Positions 1 to 5,607 of a stretch of 5,679 nt of DNA are shown piece after piece. A program made the position numbers and the translations under genes. Position 1 is the first letter of the stretch; each line of letters begins with the position of its first letter. This stretch comes from Desulfobacteraceae bacterium. Lineage in GTDB: Bacteria; Desulfobacterota; DSM-4660; Desulfatiglandales; Desulfatiglandaceae. Where the stretch lies: contig JAUUVE010000166.1 in assembly GCA_030589715.1 (NCBI GenBank), forward strand, positions 1-5,679, in the 5' to 3' direction. A model generated the notes under the pieces. The model saw nothing but the letters and a program-made list of their open reading frames with translations. It was not told where the DNA came from and searched no databases.

Positions 1-156
1 CAAGAAGGGCCTCGTCCCCACCAAAACCATCTTTGTGCCCGTAGGCCTTCAGAAACGAACCTTGAGGGTAGTGAACCGATTCTGACAACCCCTTGGACGT
101 CCACCCTTATTTTTCCTTTTCGCCAGATTTTTCAGCGCTGCTTCTCTTGTACCCAT
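1..156 (-). pseudogene. Phage-like small protein, N-terminal part, frameshifted; runs off the left edge
   Basis: The minus strand from the ATG at 154-156 reads MGTREAALKNLAKRKN followed by GGRPRGCQNRFTTLKVRF and a TGA at 49-51 (35 residues). The GGRPxGxxNxFTTLK block resembles the basic N-terminus of many phage and integrative-element proteins, including small-terminase-like ones; this is recalled, not searched. Adding one base near 53-60 restores a frame that stays open to the window edge (FLKAYGHKDGFGGDEALL). It continues naturally from FTTLKVR, so I infer a one-base deletion or a sequencing error. An AGAGG ribosome binding site lies 6 nt before the ATG; an in-frame ATG at 157-159 is the alternative start. 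A good promoter lies about 40 nt upstream. The plus-strand frame over the same bases (2-85) is treated as its shadow. The function is not identified. The position just inside a tRNA-fragment boundary fits an integrated element. Confidence 0.5.
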
Positions 157-190
157 CATTGACCTCTTTTTGAGTATTCAGTCCAAAATG

Positions 191-224
191 TATTGCTATA
201 CGACTTTACAGCAAGACAGCAATA
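191..224. promoter_or_regulatory. Inverted repeat over the promoter, possible operator
   Basis: TATTGCT at 191-197 and AGCAATA at 218-224 are perfect 7-bp inverted arms 20 bp apart. They enclose the -10 box and most of the spacer of the leftward promoter, stopping just short of the -35 box. This layout would suit a repressor dimer blocking RNA polymerase. No regulator gene is visible in the window, so the role is inferred from position and symmetry alone. Confidence 0.4.
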
Positions 225-231
225 ATGTCAA
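203..231 (-). promoter_or_regulatory. Sigma70-type promoter for the leftward phage-like gene
   Basis: On the minus strand, TTGACA (226-231, perfect -35 consensus) is followed by a 17-bp spacer and TAAAGT (203-208, 4 of 6 matches to TATAAT). The predicted start of transcription is near 196, about 40 nt before the ATG at 156. This is the best promoter match I found in the window. Its orientation supports the minus-strand gene at 1-156 over the plus-strand shadow. Confidence 0.6.
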
Positions 232-404
232 GGGTGAAACTTAGGAGAAGAATTTTGGTTGATTAAACGTCCACTAGCACCTGAAAAAGGGTAGTGTGTT
301 TCCTGTTCCTCACCCAAATTGTAACCGAGAGTGTAACCATGACAATTAAAAACAACCACACAGAACCTAACAAAAACAAAAGGTGTAGTCAGAGGGTTTC
401 TTCA

Positions 405-445
405 ATAAAAAAGGGGAGATACCTTGATATCAAAGGCTCTCCCCC
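405..445 (-). terminator. Intrinsic terminator facing left
   Basis: Read on the minus strand, GGGGAGA (444-438) pairs with TCTCCCC (419-413). Inside them lies a second dyad centred on the palindrome TTGATATCAA (424-433), with CC/GG pairs extending it around one bulged base. Six T residues follow at once (complement of A407-412). The stem and U-tract form a strong rho-independent terminator for leftward transcription. The plus strand lacks a T run after the stem. No gene lies immediately to its right in this arrangement, only the tRNA fragment. Confidence 0.7.
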
Positions 446-468
446 GTTTATAAAATATGCCGGATTTA

Positions 469-528
469 GGACTTAAAATCCCTCGGAGCTTAGTCTCTGT
501 ACGAGTTCAAGTCTCGTCCCAGGCACCA
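469..528 (+). pseudogene. tRNA-Leu(TAA) 3' fragment, 5' half missing
   Basis: Visible parts in order: the last three anticodon-stem bases GGA (469-471); a seven-base loop CTTAAAA with anticodon TAA at 474-476; the 3' stem strand from TCC (479-481); a long variable arm with CGGAG/CTCTG paired around a six-base loop (484-499), as in class II tRNAs; a T-arm ACGAG-TTCAAGT-CTCGT (501-517); the acceptor 3' strand CCCAGGC (518-524); discriminator A525; and encoded CCA (526-528). A full gene would need GCCTGGG plus a D-arm about 35 nt upstream, and none is present. The 3' stem TCCCT also calls for AGGGA on the 5' side, but the sequence reads TAGGA, so homology stops at 469. This is a tRNA remnant rather than a working gene. 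Confidence 0.8.
469..528. other. Putative attachment site (right end of a tRNA-Leu-targeted element)
   Basis: Tyrosine-recombinase elements commonly recombine within the anticodon or T region of a tRNA gene. They rebuild the tRNA at one end and leave a copy of its 3' part at the other. Here the copy starts at the anticodon stem and points rightward, so the element should lie to the left and the intact tRNA-Leu(TAA) further left. The phage-like gene to the left and housekeeping genes to the right agree with this. The second copy and the integrase are outside the window, so this is inference from one end. Confidence 0.6.
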
Positions 529-536
529 GCAAGTTG

Positions 537-573
537 AAAGGGTTGCACTACTCAAGTGGCAACCCTTTTTGTT
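537..573 (+). terminator. Intrinsic terminator after the tRNA fragment
   Basis: AAAGGGTTGC (537-546) and GCAACCCTTT (559-568) pair perfectly over 10 bp around a 12-base loop, and the T-rich tract continues to 573. It lies 8 bases after the encoded CCA, so it is most simply the native terminator of the tRNA-Leu gene, left behind when the 5' half was displaced. The A-rich 5' flank could make it work in both directions. Confidence 0.8.
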
Positions 574-775
574 CTTGAGCCGGCACATCTATAGATATTG
601 CCTAAAACCTAACCCAGACAAGCCGGAATAGTGACCTGAAGTTTGAAGTCTGAATTGATCTAAAGTTTGGGTATTCTGGAGCCCGGCACTTCTGATAAAG
701 AAAAACAGGAGTGGAGGTTGGGGGATACCAGGACTATGGGAAGGCCCCGGCCCCTGGGTTGGCAGAAATAGACCC

Positions 776-804
776 TTGTCAAAAAAAGGGTTTCTGTGTA
801 GGGT
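776..804 (+). promoter_or_regulatory. Possible sufCB promoter
   Basis: TTGTCA (776-781, 5 of 6 to the -35 consensus) is separated by 17 bp from TAGGGT (799-804, a poor -10 box). A better -10-like TATTAT at 813-818 has no good -35 at the right distance. The -35 element overlaps the 772-791 hairpin. The call is tentative. Confidence 0.3.
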
Positions 805-852
805 GAACTAATTATTATAGAAACACAGTCACATGACCGCTATCGGTTGCCG

Positions 853-859
853 AAAGGAG
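853..859 (+). promoter_or_regulatory. Ribosome binding site of sufC
   Basis: AAAGGAG lies 7 nt before the ATG at 867, a near-ideal Shine-Dalgarno sequence that fixes the sufC start. Confidence 0.8.
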
Positions 860-866
860 AACCGGA

Positions 867-1628
867 ATGCTTCTTATAGAGGACTTAAAGGTGGAGGTGG
901 GGGATAAGGTAATTCTTACCCGCATTGATCTGGAAATAGGCATGGGGGAGACCCATATGCTCTTCGGCCCGAATGGTTCCGGAAAGACCTCTCTCCTTAT
1001 GACCATCATGGGGTACCCCCAATACAAGGTGACAAAGGGGAAGATATTCTTTAAAGGGGTAGATATTACTGACCTGCCCATCAATGAACGGGCAGGGCTG
1101 GGTATTGGTATCTCCTATCAGCGGCCTCCCACAATCAATGGGCTAAAGATCCGCCAGATGATCCAGATCTGCGCAGGGGATGAAGCGGAGGTTGAAGACC
1201 TGGCGCGAAGGGTCAATTTCGTGGATTTCCTGGAAAGGGATGTGAATGCTGGATTTTCCGGGGGAGAGATCAAGAGGTCAGAATTGCTCCAGCTCATGGC
1301 ACAGGCCCCTGACCTGATGCTCTTTGATGAGCCGGAATCGGGGGTTGATCTGGAGAATATTGCCCTGGTGGGCAAGACCATTGCATCTCTACTTCAGAAG
1401 GATGGTGACCCGTTAGAAGGAGAGCAAAAATCAAAAATGCAATTAAAACGAGAACGTACCAAGATGGGTCTTATAATCACCCATACCGGATATATCCTGG
1501 ATTATGTGACCGCAGACAAGGGGCAGGTCCTTTACGACGGCAAGCTGAGCTGTATCAGCAACCCGCGTGAGATTCTGACATGTGTCGGCGAATCAGGATA
1601 TGAGGAGTGCGTCAGATGCATGGCATAG
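867..1628 (+). CDS. sufC: SufC-type Fe-S cluster assembly ATPase (minimal SUF/SMS system)
   Basis: This is a 253-residue cytosolic ABC ATPase with no membrane segments, close to the usual SufC length. Walker A is GPNGSGKT (34-41). The Q-loop glutamine is Q85 in YQRPP. The signature is SGGEIKR (131-137), whose E-x-K-R ending is typical of SufC. Walker B and D-loop are LMLFDEPESGVD (150-161), and the switch histidine is H206 in ITHTG. In this family ATP binding drives changes in a SufB-type scaffold partner during Fe-S cluster assembly. A charged linker at 180-200 precedes the H-loop strand. The C-terminus carries Cys239, Cys248 and Cys251 (GYEECVRC), which is not part of the ATPase core. The gene overlaps sufB by 13 nt and its last codons contain the sufB ribosome binding site, so the two are translationally coupled. 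The family assignment is firm. Confidence 0.93.
   Translation: MLLIEDLKVEVGDKVILTRIDLEIGMGETHMLFGPNGSGKTSLLMTIMGYPQYKVTKGKIFFKGVDITDLPINERAGLGIGISYQRPPTINGLKIRQMIQICAGDEAEVEDLARRVNFVDFLERDVNAGFSGGEIKRSELLQLMAQAPDLMLFDEPESGVDLENIALVGKTIASLLQKDGDPLEGEQKSKMQLKRERTKMGLIITHTGYILDYVTADKGQVLYDGKLSCISNPREILTCVGESGYEECVRCMA
1602..1607 (+). promoter_or_regulatory. Ribosome binding site of sufB, inside the sufC end
   Basis: GAGGAG lies 8 nt before the ATG at 1616. The in-frame GTG at 1607 overlaps this site's last base and has no site of its own, so ATG 1616 is the preferred start. Confidence 0.7.
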
Positions 1629-2842
1629 ACGAGTTAAAGGAACGGGCCTCCAAGGTGAGAAACAAAAAAGCGGCCCTGGGCCCGGATATCAATCTGGACG
1701 AATTTGAAAAGGCACTGGTGCCCCATCAGTATCTGGCAGACGAAGACCTCTGCGCCTTGCCAGAGGATGAACAACAGCGACTGGTCATGGCGGGGCTTGA
1801 TTTGACCAAAAAGGAACGGAGCGGGACCTTTTTTCAAAAAGATACAACGGTGGTCCACTGCGATACCAAACAGGAGGACATCCAGGTCATGCCGATACGC
1901 CGCGCCCTGGAAGAGCATGAGTGGATTCGGGAGTATTACTGGAAGCTGGTACAAGTGGACATGGACAAATACACGGCCGCTGCAGAACTGGATCTCCATG
2001 ATGGTTATGTGATTCGGGCACTGCCTGGCAGCAAGAGCATCTATCCGATTCAGGCCTGCCTTTATCTGGATAAGGAAGGGCTTCAGCAGACCGTCCATAA
2101 CATTATCATTGCCGAAGAGGGCTCAGAGCTACATATCATCACCGGCTGCTCAACCTCTCCTCACCTCAAGAGAGGGGTCCACGTGGGGATTTCCGAATTC
2201 TTTGTGAAAAAGAACGCCAAGCTGAGTTTCACCATGATACACAATTGGGCAGAGGATATGCTGGTCCGCCCTCGTTCGGTTGCACGGGTCGAGGCAGGGG
2301 GCCTTTTCCTGAACAATTATATCTGCATGAAACCTGTTCGGTCCATCCAGATGTATCCGGTCACCCATCTGATGGGAGAGGACTCTGTCACTCGTTTCTA
2401 CAGTATCATTGTGGGAAGTCCAGGCTCAGAATATGACGTTGGAGGACGGATTTTTCTGAAGAAACCCGGTTGCAGGGCAGAGATAATTACGAGGGCTATC
2501 AGCAACGGTGGCAAGATCATTGCGAGGGGCCACCTGATCGGCGAACAACCGGGGATCAAGGCGCACCTTGAGTGCAGGGGCCTGATTCTGAATGGTGGTA
2601 CTATTCAAGCGATCCCGGAACTGGAAGGGCACGTGGAAGGCGTGGAGATGTCCCATGAAGCGGCAGTAGGTAAGATAGCCCAGGAAGAGATCTCCTATCT
2701 GATGTCTAGAGGGCTTAGCGAGGATGAGGCCACATCCACCATCGTTCGGGGTTTCCTTAGCGTTGATATCCCCGGGCTGCCAGCACAGCTGAAGGCAGAG
2801 ATCGATCGCACTATCGAAGCAAGCGATAAGGACGTGATGTAG
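1616..2842 (+). CDS. sufB: SufB/SufD-family Fe-S cluster scaffold protein (SmsB-like)
   Basis: A 408-residue cytosolic protein of the SufBD family, shorter than E. coli SufB (about 495 residues). The N-terminal part (about 1-95) is helical and charged. From about 120 it enters the beta-helix core typical of the family (for example GSELHIITGCS, GGRIFLKKPG, GKIIARGHLIG). The conserved end reads HLECRGLILNGG, then PELEGHVEGVEMSHEAAVGKI, then YLMSRGLSEDEA. By eye, Cys320 matches the region of the catalytic scaffold cysteine of E. coli SufB, and His347-Glu348 the conserved H-E near its C-terminus. The protein should bind SufC dimers and assemble clusters. No second SufB/D paralogue is present, so a SufB homodimer with SufC (B2C2) is likely, as proposed for minimal SMS systems. 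The stop lies 13 bp from the end of the convergent protease gene, with no terminator between them. Confidence 0.9.
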   Translation: MHGIDELKERASKVRNKKAALGPDINLDEFEKALVPHQYLADEDLCALPEDEQQRLVMAGLDLTKKERSGTFFQKDTTVVHCDTKQEDIQVMPIRRALEEHEWIREYYWKLVQVDMDKYTAAAELDLHDGYVIRALPGSKSIYPIQACLYLDKEGLQQTVHNIIIAEEGSELHIITGCSTSPHLKRGVHVGISEFFVKKNAKLSFTMIHNWAEDMLVRPRSVARVEAGGLFLNNYICMKPVRSIQMYPVTHLMGEDSVTRFYSIIVGSPGSEYDVGGRIFLKKPGCRAEIITRAISNGGKIIARGHLIGEQPGIKAHLECRGLILNGGTIQAIPELEGHVEGVEMSHEAAVGKIAQEEISYLMSRGLSEDEATSTIVRGFLSVDIPGLPAQLKAEIDRTIEASDKDVM

Positions 2843-2855
2843 AAATGGTTGGCAC

Positions 2856-3476
2856 CTAGAAATTGAGCCCTGAGAAGAGGCTGGCCAGGTAGCGCATAGG
2901 GCCAAGTAGTATCGTGCTTATGATCCCGGTATGGGCGAAATTGTCCAACATGATGACTCCCAAGAGGACAAAAGGCCCCCAACGTTTGAATTCCCGATAC
3001 CGCTGTGCGACATTTGGAGGAAGGACATTTTCCAAAATATGTGAACCATCAAGGGGGGGGAGGGGCAGGAGATTAAAGAGGCCAAGGCCTAGGTTCATGA
3101 ACAGCAGATATACTAACACCATGCGATAGAGATCCCAAGGCAGAAAAACATGACGGATAAGCAGCCCTGCCAGCAAAGCTGCAGAGATATTTGCCAAGGG
3201 CCCTGAAATGGACATGATTATGATGTCTCTCCGGGGGTTCCTGAAATATCTTGGGTCCACAGGGACTGGTTTGGCCCACCCGAAGTTGAAAAGAAAGAGG
3301 CAGATTGCGCCCAAGGGGTCGATGTGGGTCAAGGGGTTGAAGGAGAGTCTGCCAAGGCTTTTTGCTGTTGGATCTCCAAGGGATAATGCAGCCCTGCCGT
3401 GGGCATATTCATGGATGGTGATGGCGAATAGCAAGACAGGGATTTTTACGATCCACTGACCGATATCAAAAGACAT
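2856..3476 (-). CDS. Site-2 protease family protein (peptidase M50), compact
   Basis: A 206-residue polytopic membrane metalloprotease of the minimal M50 type, without PDZ or CBS domains. The zinc motif HEYAH (22-26) lies at the end of the first hydrophobic segment (ITIHEYAHG). SISGPLANI (about 89-97) matches the family's central GPxxN segment. The third zinc ligand is Asp143 in FNLLPLPPLDGS. About four to six hydrophobic stretches are visible (roughly 9-24, 54-68, 85-107, 119-140, 168-190). Such enzymes cut substrates within the membrane; the substrate here is unknown. The ATG at 3474-3476 is preferred because GGAAAGG lies 8 nt upstream. A GTG at 3483-3485 overlaps that site. A run of eight C residues in the coding strand (3053-3060) encodes the prolines just before the catalytic LDG. 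The gene is convergent with sufB and divergent from the Memo gene. Confidence 0.9.
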   Translation of the reverse strand: MSFDIGQWIVKIPVLLFAITIHEYAHGRAALSLGDPTAKSLGRLSFNPLTHIDPLGAICLFLFNFGWAKPVPVDPRYFRNPRRDIIIMSISGPLANISAALLAGLLIRHVFLPWDLYRMVLVYLLFMNLGLGLFNLLPLPPLDGSHILENVLPPNVAQRYREFKRWGPFVLLGVIMLDNFAHTGIISTILLGPMRYLASLFSGLNF

Positions 3477-3510
3477 GTGGGGCACCTTTCCAAGATTCTA
3501 GGTTTGGGAC

Positions 3511-3539
3511 TACATATCAGTAAACGGGTTTTACGGCAA
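3511..3539 (-). promoter_or_regulatory. Promoter of the M50 protease gene
   Basis: On the minus strand, TTGCCG (3534-3539) is followed by a 17-bp spacer and TATGTA (3511-3516), which is preceded by TGA as in extended -10 promoters. The predicted start is near 3504, giving a leader of about 28 nt. A short dyad, GTAAA/TTTAC (3520-3534), fills most of the spacer and could be an operator. Confidence 0.45.
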
Positions 3540-3570
3540 GAGAGAAAAGCGGAAGATACCTTAAATAGTC

Positions 3571-3598
3571 AATCGAAAATCATCAATCATCAATCGAA
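3571..3598. repeat. Short tandem repeat, 7-bp period
   Basis: Two copies of ATCATCA (3579-3585, 3586-3592) plus a partial third are bracketed by AATCGAA at 3571-3577 and 3592-3598. It lies just upstream of the Memo-family gene and may vary in copy number. No function is apparent. Confidence 0.5.
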
Positions 3599-3613
3599 GT
3601 GGGGGTGGTTTTA

Positions 3614-4471
3614 GTGGATGTGAGAAGGGCTGATCTGGCAGGCTCCTGGTATCCAGGGAGGGAATCCGCCTGCAGTAAGGCCATTGAGGAGTTTTCCGGC
3701 TCTAGTCGCCCTTGCCCAGGCGAACCAAACACGGCAGTGGGGGGCATTGTCCCCCATGCCGGATGGGCCTTTTCAGGCAAGATTGCCTGTAACGTCATCA
3801 AGTGTCTGAACCATGGTAGTGATCCTGACACCTGCATAATATTTGGACACCATATGCATCCTGAAAGCGATAATCTCATAATGAGCAAGGGCCGATGGGA
3901 GACTCCCTTAGGGCAGGTGGAGGTGGATTCAGCAGTAGCAGAAAGGTTGACAGAGGAATTCCACTTTACCGAGGAAACTGCATCACGTTATCAGAATGAC
4001 AACACCATAGAGCTTCAACTGCCATTCATTAAATATTTTCTTCCCGGGACCAAGATTGTCCCCATTGGGCTCCCACCCAGGGTTGCTTCCCTGGAGATCG
4101 CCAAAAGGGCTGCCCAGATATCAGAAGGTATGGGCAAGATGACCACAGTGCTGGGCTCCACAGACCTTACCCACTACGGCCATAATTATGGGTATACCCC
4201 TAAAGGGGTTGGTGAAGAGGCCGTGGAGTGGGTCAAGAGAGTGAATGACAGACGAGCGGTGAATTTGATGGTAGAAATGGACCCTGAAGGGGTAATTAAG
4301 GAGTCATTAGAGAATTATAATGCCTGCTGTTCAGGGGCTGCCGGCGCCGCCATTATGGCTGCCAAAGAACTGGGGGCCAAGGAGGGCCAGGAGGTTGATT
4401 ATCTTACCAGTTATGACATCAGGCCGGATAGTAGCTTCGTGGGTTATGTGGGGATTATCTTTTATAAATAG
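3614..4471 (+). CDS. Memo-family protein (AmmeMemoRadiSam system protein B-like)
   Basis: A 285-residue soluble protein of the Memo family, whose fold resembles class III extradiol (LigB-type) dioxygenases. The order of motifs fits human MEMO1 by eye: DLAGSWYPG near the N-terminus, VPHAGW (H48), FGHHMH (78-82), DNTIELQLPF (129-138), GSTDLTHYG (H187), NACCSGA (C238, C239) and a C-terminal SFVGYVGI. The usual family motif E-H-S-x-E is replaced by D-N-T-I-E, and GPSHH by GHHMH, so the metal site may differ. The biochemical role of bacterial Memo proteins is unsettled. The AMMECR1 and radical SAM partners of the named system are absent from this window. The start is uncertain: GTG 3614 has GGGGGTGG 5 nt upstream; GTG 3620 also suits the family N-terminus; GTG 3599 is longer but lacks a binding site. 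No clear promoter or terminator was seen. Confidence 0.85.
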   Translation: MDVRRADLAGSWYPGRESACSKAIEEFSGSSRPCPGEPNTAVGGIVPHAGWAFSGKIACNVIKCLNHGSDPDTCIIFGHHMHPESDNLIMSKGRWETPLGQVEVDSAVAERLTEEFHFTEETASRYQNDNTIELQLPFIKYFLPGTKIVPIGLPPRVASLEIAKRAAQISEGMGKMTTVLGSTDLTHYGHNYGYTPKGVGEEAVEWVKRVNDRRAVNLMVEMDPEGVIKESLENYNACCSGAAGAAIMAAKELGAKEGQEVDYLTSYDIRPDSSFVGYVGIIFYK

Positions 4472-4802
4472 AAAACTCACTTCTCTGTGTCCTCGGCGCC
4501 TGCCCCGTAACTCCGGGAGATGGTACTGGGGACTTTGCGGTGAAGACTTACGTCATTGGTCACTGGATACTGGATGAAATGAGGGAGGTTTTTGGTTGGC
4601 ATCGCAGGAAGGCTGCGCTTCGCTGGCATTTTGGAAGGCGAGGAGGAGGTTTTCGAATTTGATTTTTTTTGAAGTAATTGATATGTTGATGAAGATTTTG
4701 CGGCGGTGATTCACTTAGTGTTTTTCTAACGGACTATTGGTACACAGGTAGAGGCCCGAAGGCTCCAATTATTGACGTTCAAGGTATAGAAGAGATTTTC
4801 GT
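4472..4802. other. Intergenic region with short repeats and small hairpins, no gene seen
   Basis: No supported gene lies here. ACTGGAT is repeated in tandem at 4562-4575, preceded by the similar CATTGGT. CCCCGTA (4503-4509) and TACTGGGG (4524-4531) form an imperfect hairpin enclosing CTCC/GGAG. GCAG/CTGC around 4604-4616 and GCGCTTCGC just after are further small dyads. GGGAGGTTTTTGG (4583-4595) and GGAGGAGGTTTTCG (4640-4653) are similar direct repeats. The stretch looks like decayed or repeat-derived spacer. The histidine kinase promoter must lie within it, but I cannot place it. Confidence 0.4.
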
Positions 4803-5555
4803 ATGGGCCGTGAAAGGATAAAGATTGACCTTCTGATCCATGACCTCAAGGTTCCCCTTGCAGTGATTGAGGCCGGGATCATCTCGTTGCTAAACAGGCG
4901 AGAGAAATATGGCCCCCTTACAGGACAGCAGGAAAAGGTCTTGAGGAGGGCCTTGCGGAATAACAAGGTCATTAAGACGCTGGTGAATGACGCATTGGAA
5001 TTGGGCAAATCCAGGCAAGGGATAGTTAACTTCTCAAATCTCCGGCTTTCGGGCTTGATAGAAGATGCGCTGGTGGAGATATTCGACCTGACCCATTGCA
5101 ACACTTCAGAAGAGATAAGGCATTGCCTGGACTTGGAGGCACTCAAAAATGTTTTAGAGGAAAAAGGGGTTCTGCTTCTTATAGACGAAGTGTTATGGGG
5201 CCAGGAGGTCTGTTTGGATGCAGCAAAGGTAAGGCAGATCCTCAGGAACCTCTTGAATAATGCCCTCAAGTATCGAAAAGACCGCGTGGAACTGGTGGTT
5301 GACAAGAGGGATGGGTATCTCATTTTTTCCGTAAGGGATGATGGTGAAGGTATACCATCCATATATCATGAGAAGATTTTTAAGTGCTATTTTCAGATGG
5401 ATGCGACAGAAAGTGGTTGCGTCCGAGGACACGGACTGGGCTTGGCAGGAGTGATGGTGCTGATTGAGGATATGGGCGGCAGGCTATTTCTTGAAAGCGG
5501 TGAAGGCAAGGGCGCAAAATTCCTGGTAGAGGTGCCTCTGAGGGCCAGTAGGTAA
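4803..5555 (+). CDS. Small soluble histidine kinase (HisKA plus HATPase_c)
   Basis: A 250-residue kinase core without transmembrane segments, PAS, GAF, HAMP or receiver domain. The H-box is LIHDLKVPLAV, with His13 the likely phosphorylated residue only 13 residues from the start. The dimerisation helix pair runs to about 72. A linker of about 65 residues (73-138) leads to the GHKL ATPase. There the N-box is RQILRNLLNNALKY (144-157), G1 is DDGEGIP (179-185), the F-box region is KIFKCYF, and G2 is GHGLGLA (209-215), with His where Thr is commonest. The protein should autophosphorylate and pass phosphate to a response regulator, none of which is in the window. It may sense through a separate partner. 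The ATG at 4803 is the first possible in frame (a TGA lies at 4773); AGAAGAG 8 nt upstream is a modest binding site. Confidence 0.87.
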   Translation: MGRERIKIDLLIHDLKVPLAVIEAGIISLLNRREKYGPLTGQQEKVLRRALRNNKVIKTLVNDALELGKSRQGIVNFSNLRLSGLIEDALVEIFDLTHCNTSEEIRHCLDLEALKNVLEEKGVLLLIDEVLWGQEVCLDAAKVRQILRNLLNNALKYRKDRVELVVDKRDGYLIFSVRDDGEGIPSIYHEKIFKCYFQMDATESGCVRGHGLGLAGVMVLIEDMGGRLFLESGEGKGAKFLVEVPLRASR

Positions 5556-5607
5556 TTCAGTGTGGCTCCCATTGAGTCCCGCGAAGTCATAGCCCTTCTC
5601 CCGTGAA

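Larger units (their letters stand above)
574..866. other. Non-coding leader between tRNA fragment and sufC, with small dyads
   Basis: I see no convincing gene here on either strand. It holds an imperfect direct repeat (GAGCCGGCACATCT at 577-590 and GAGCCCGGCACTTCT at 679-693). A GC-rich dyad has CCAGG at 728-732 pairing with CCTGG at 753-757 around GGCC-CC-GGCC. A second hairpin pairs ACCCTT (772-777) with AAGGGT (786-791). CTGTGT (794-799) and ACACAG (823-828) form a third, wider inverted repeat. These could belong to promoter control or a structured leader of the sufCB transcript, but nothing matches a riboswitch or Rrf2-type operator that I recognise. Confidence 0.35.

Noticed and set aside
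2..85. Plus-strand open frame at the left edge ending in ...TLRVVNRF, as the C-terminus of a gene
   Set aside because: The minus strand over the same bases has a recognisable GGRPxGxxNxFTTLK motif, a ribosome binding site and a near-consensus promoter; the plus frame is better explained as its shadow.
294..476. Short plus-strand frame with a PPFIK motif resembling excisionase/AlpA-type proteins
   Set aside because: The PPFIK-encoding bases are the arms of the leftward terminator hairpin, the frame ends in the tRNA anticodon loop, and there is no good ribosome binding site.
469..528. Functional tRNA or tmRNA gene end
   Set aside because: No matching acceptor 5' strand (GCCTGGG) or D-arm upstream, and the anticodon stem mismatches beyond GGA; the T-arm and variable arm fit tRNA-Leu rather than tmRNA.
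577..693. Further degraded tRNA 3' ends (GCCGGCACATC, CCCGGCACTTC) as nested attachment sites
   Set aside because: Only about 10 bases resemble the CCCAGGCACCA end, and no T-arm precedes either.
1634..2905. Minus-strand open frames opposite sufB
   Set aside because: They lie antisense to a well-conserved SufB-family protein and show no domain motifs.
4576..4665. Small basic W/R/G-rich peptide (MREVFGWHRRK...) in the gap before the kinase
   Set aside because: No ribosome binding site and about 27 residues made of low-complexity, repeat-like DNA; no support as a gene.
4769..5362. Long minus-strand open frame opposite the histidine kinase
   Set aside because: The plus strand encodes a complete HisKA/HATPase_c protein over the same bases; the antisense frame is serine/arginine-rich shadow sequence.
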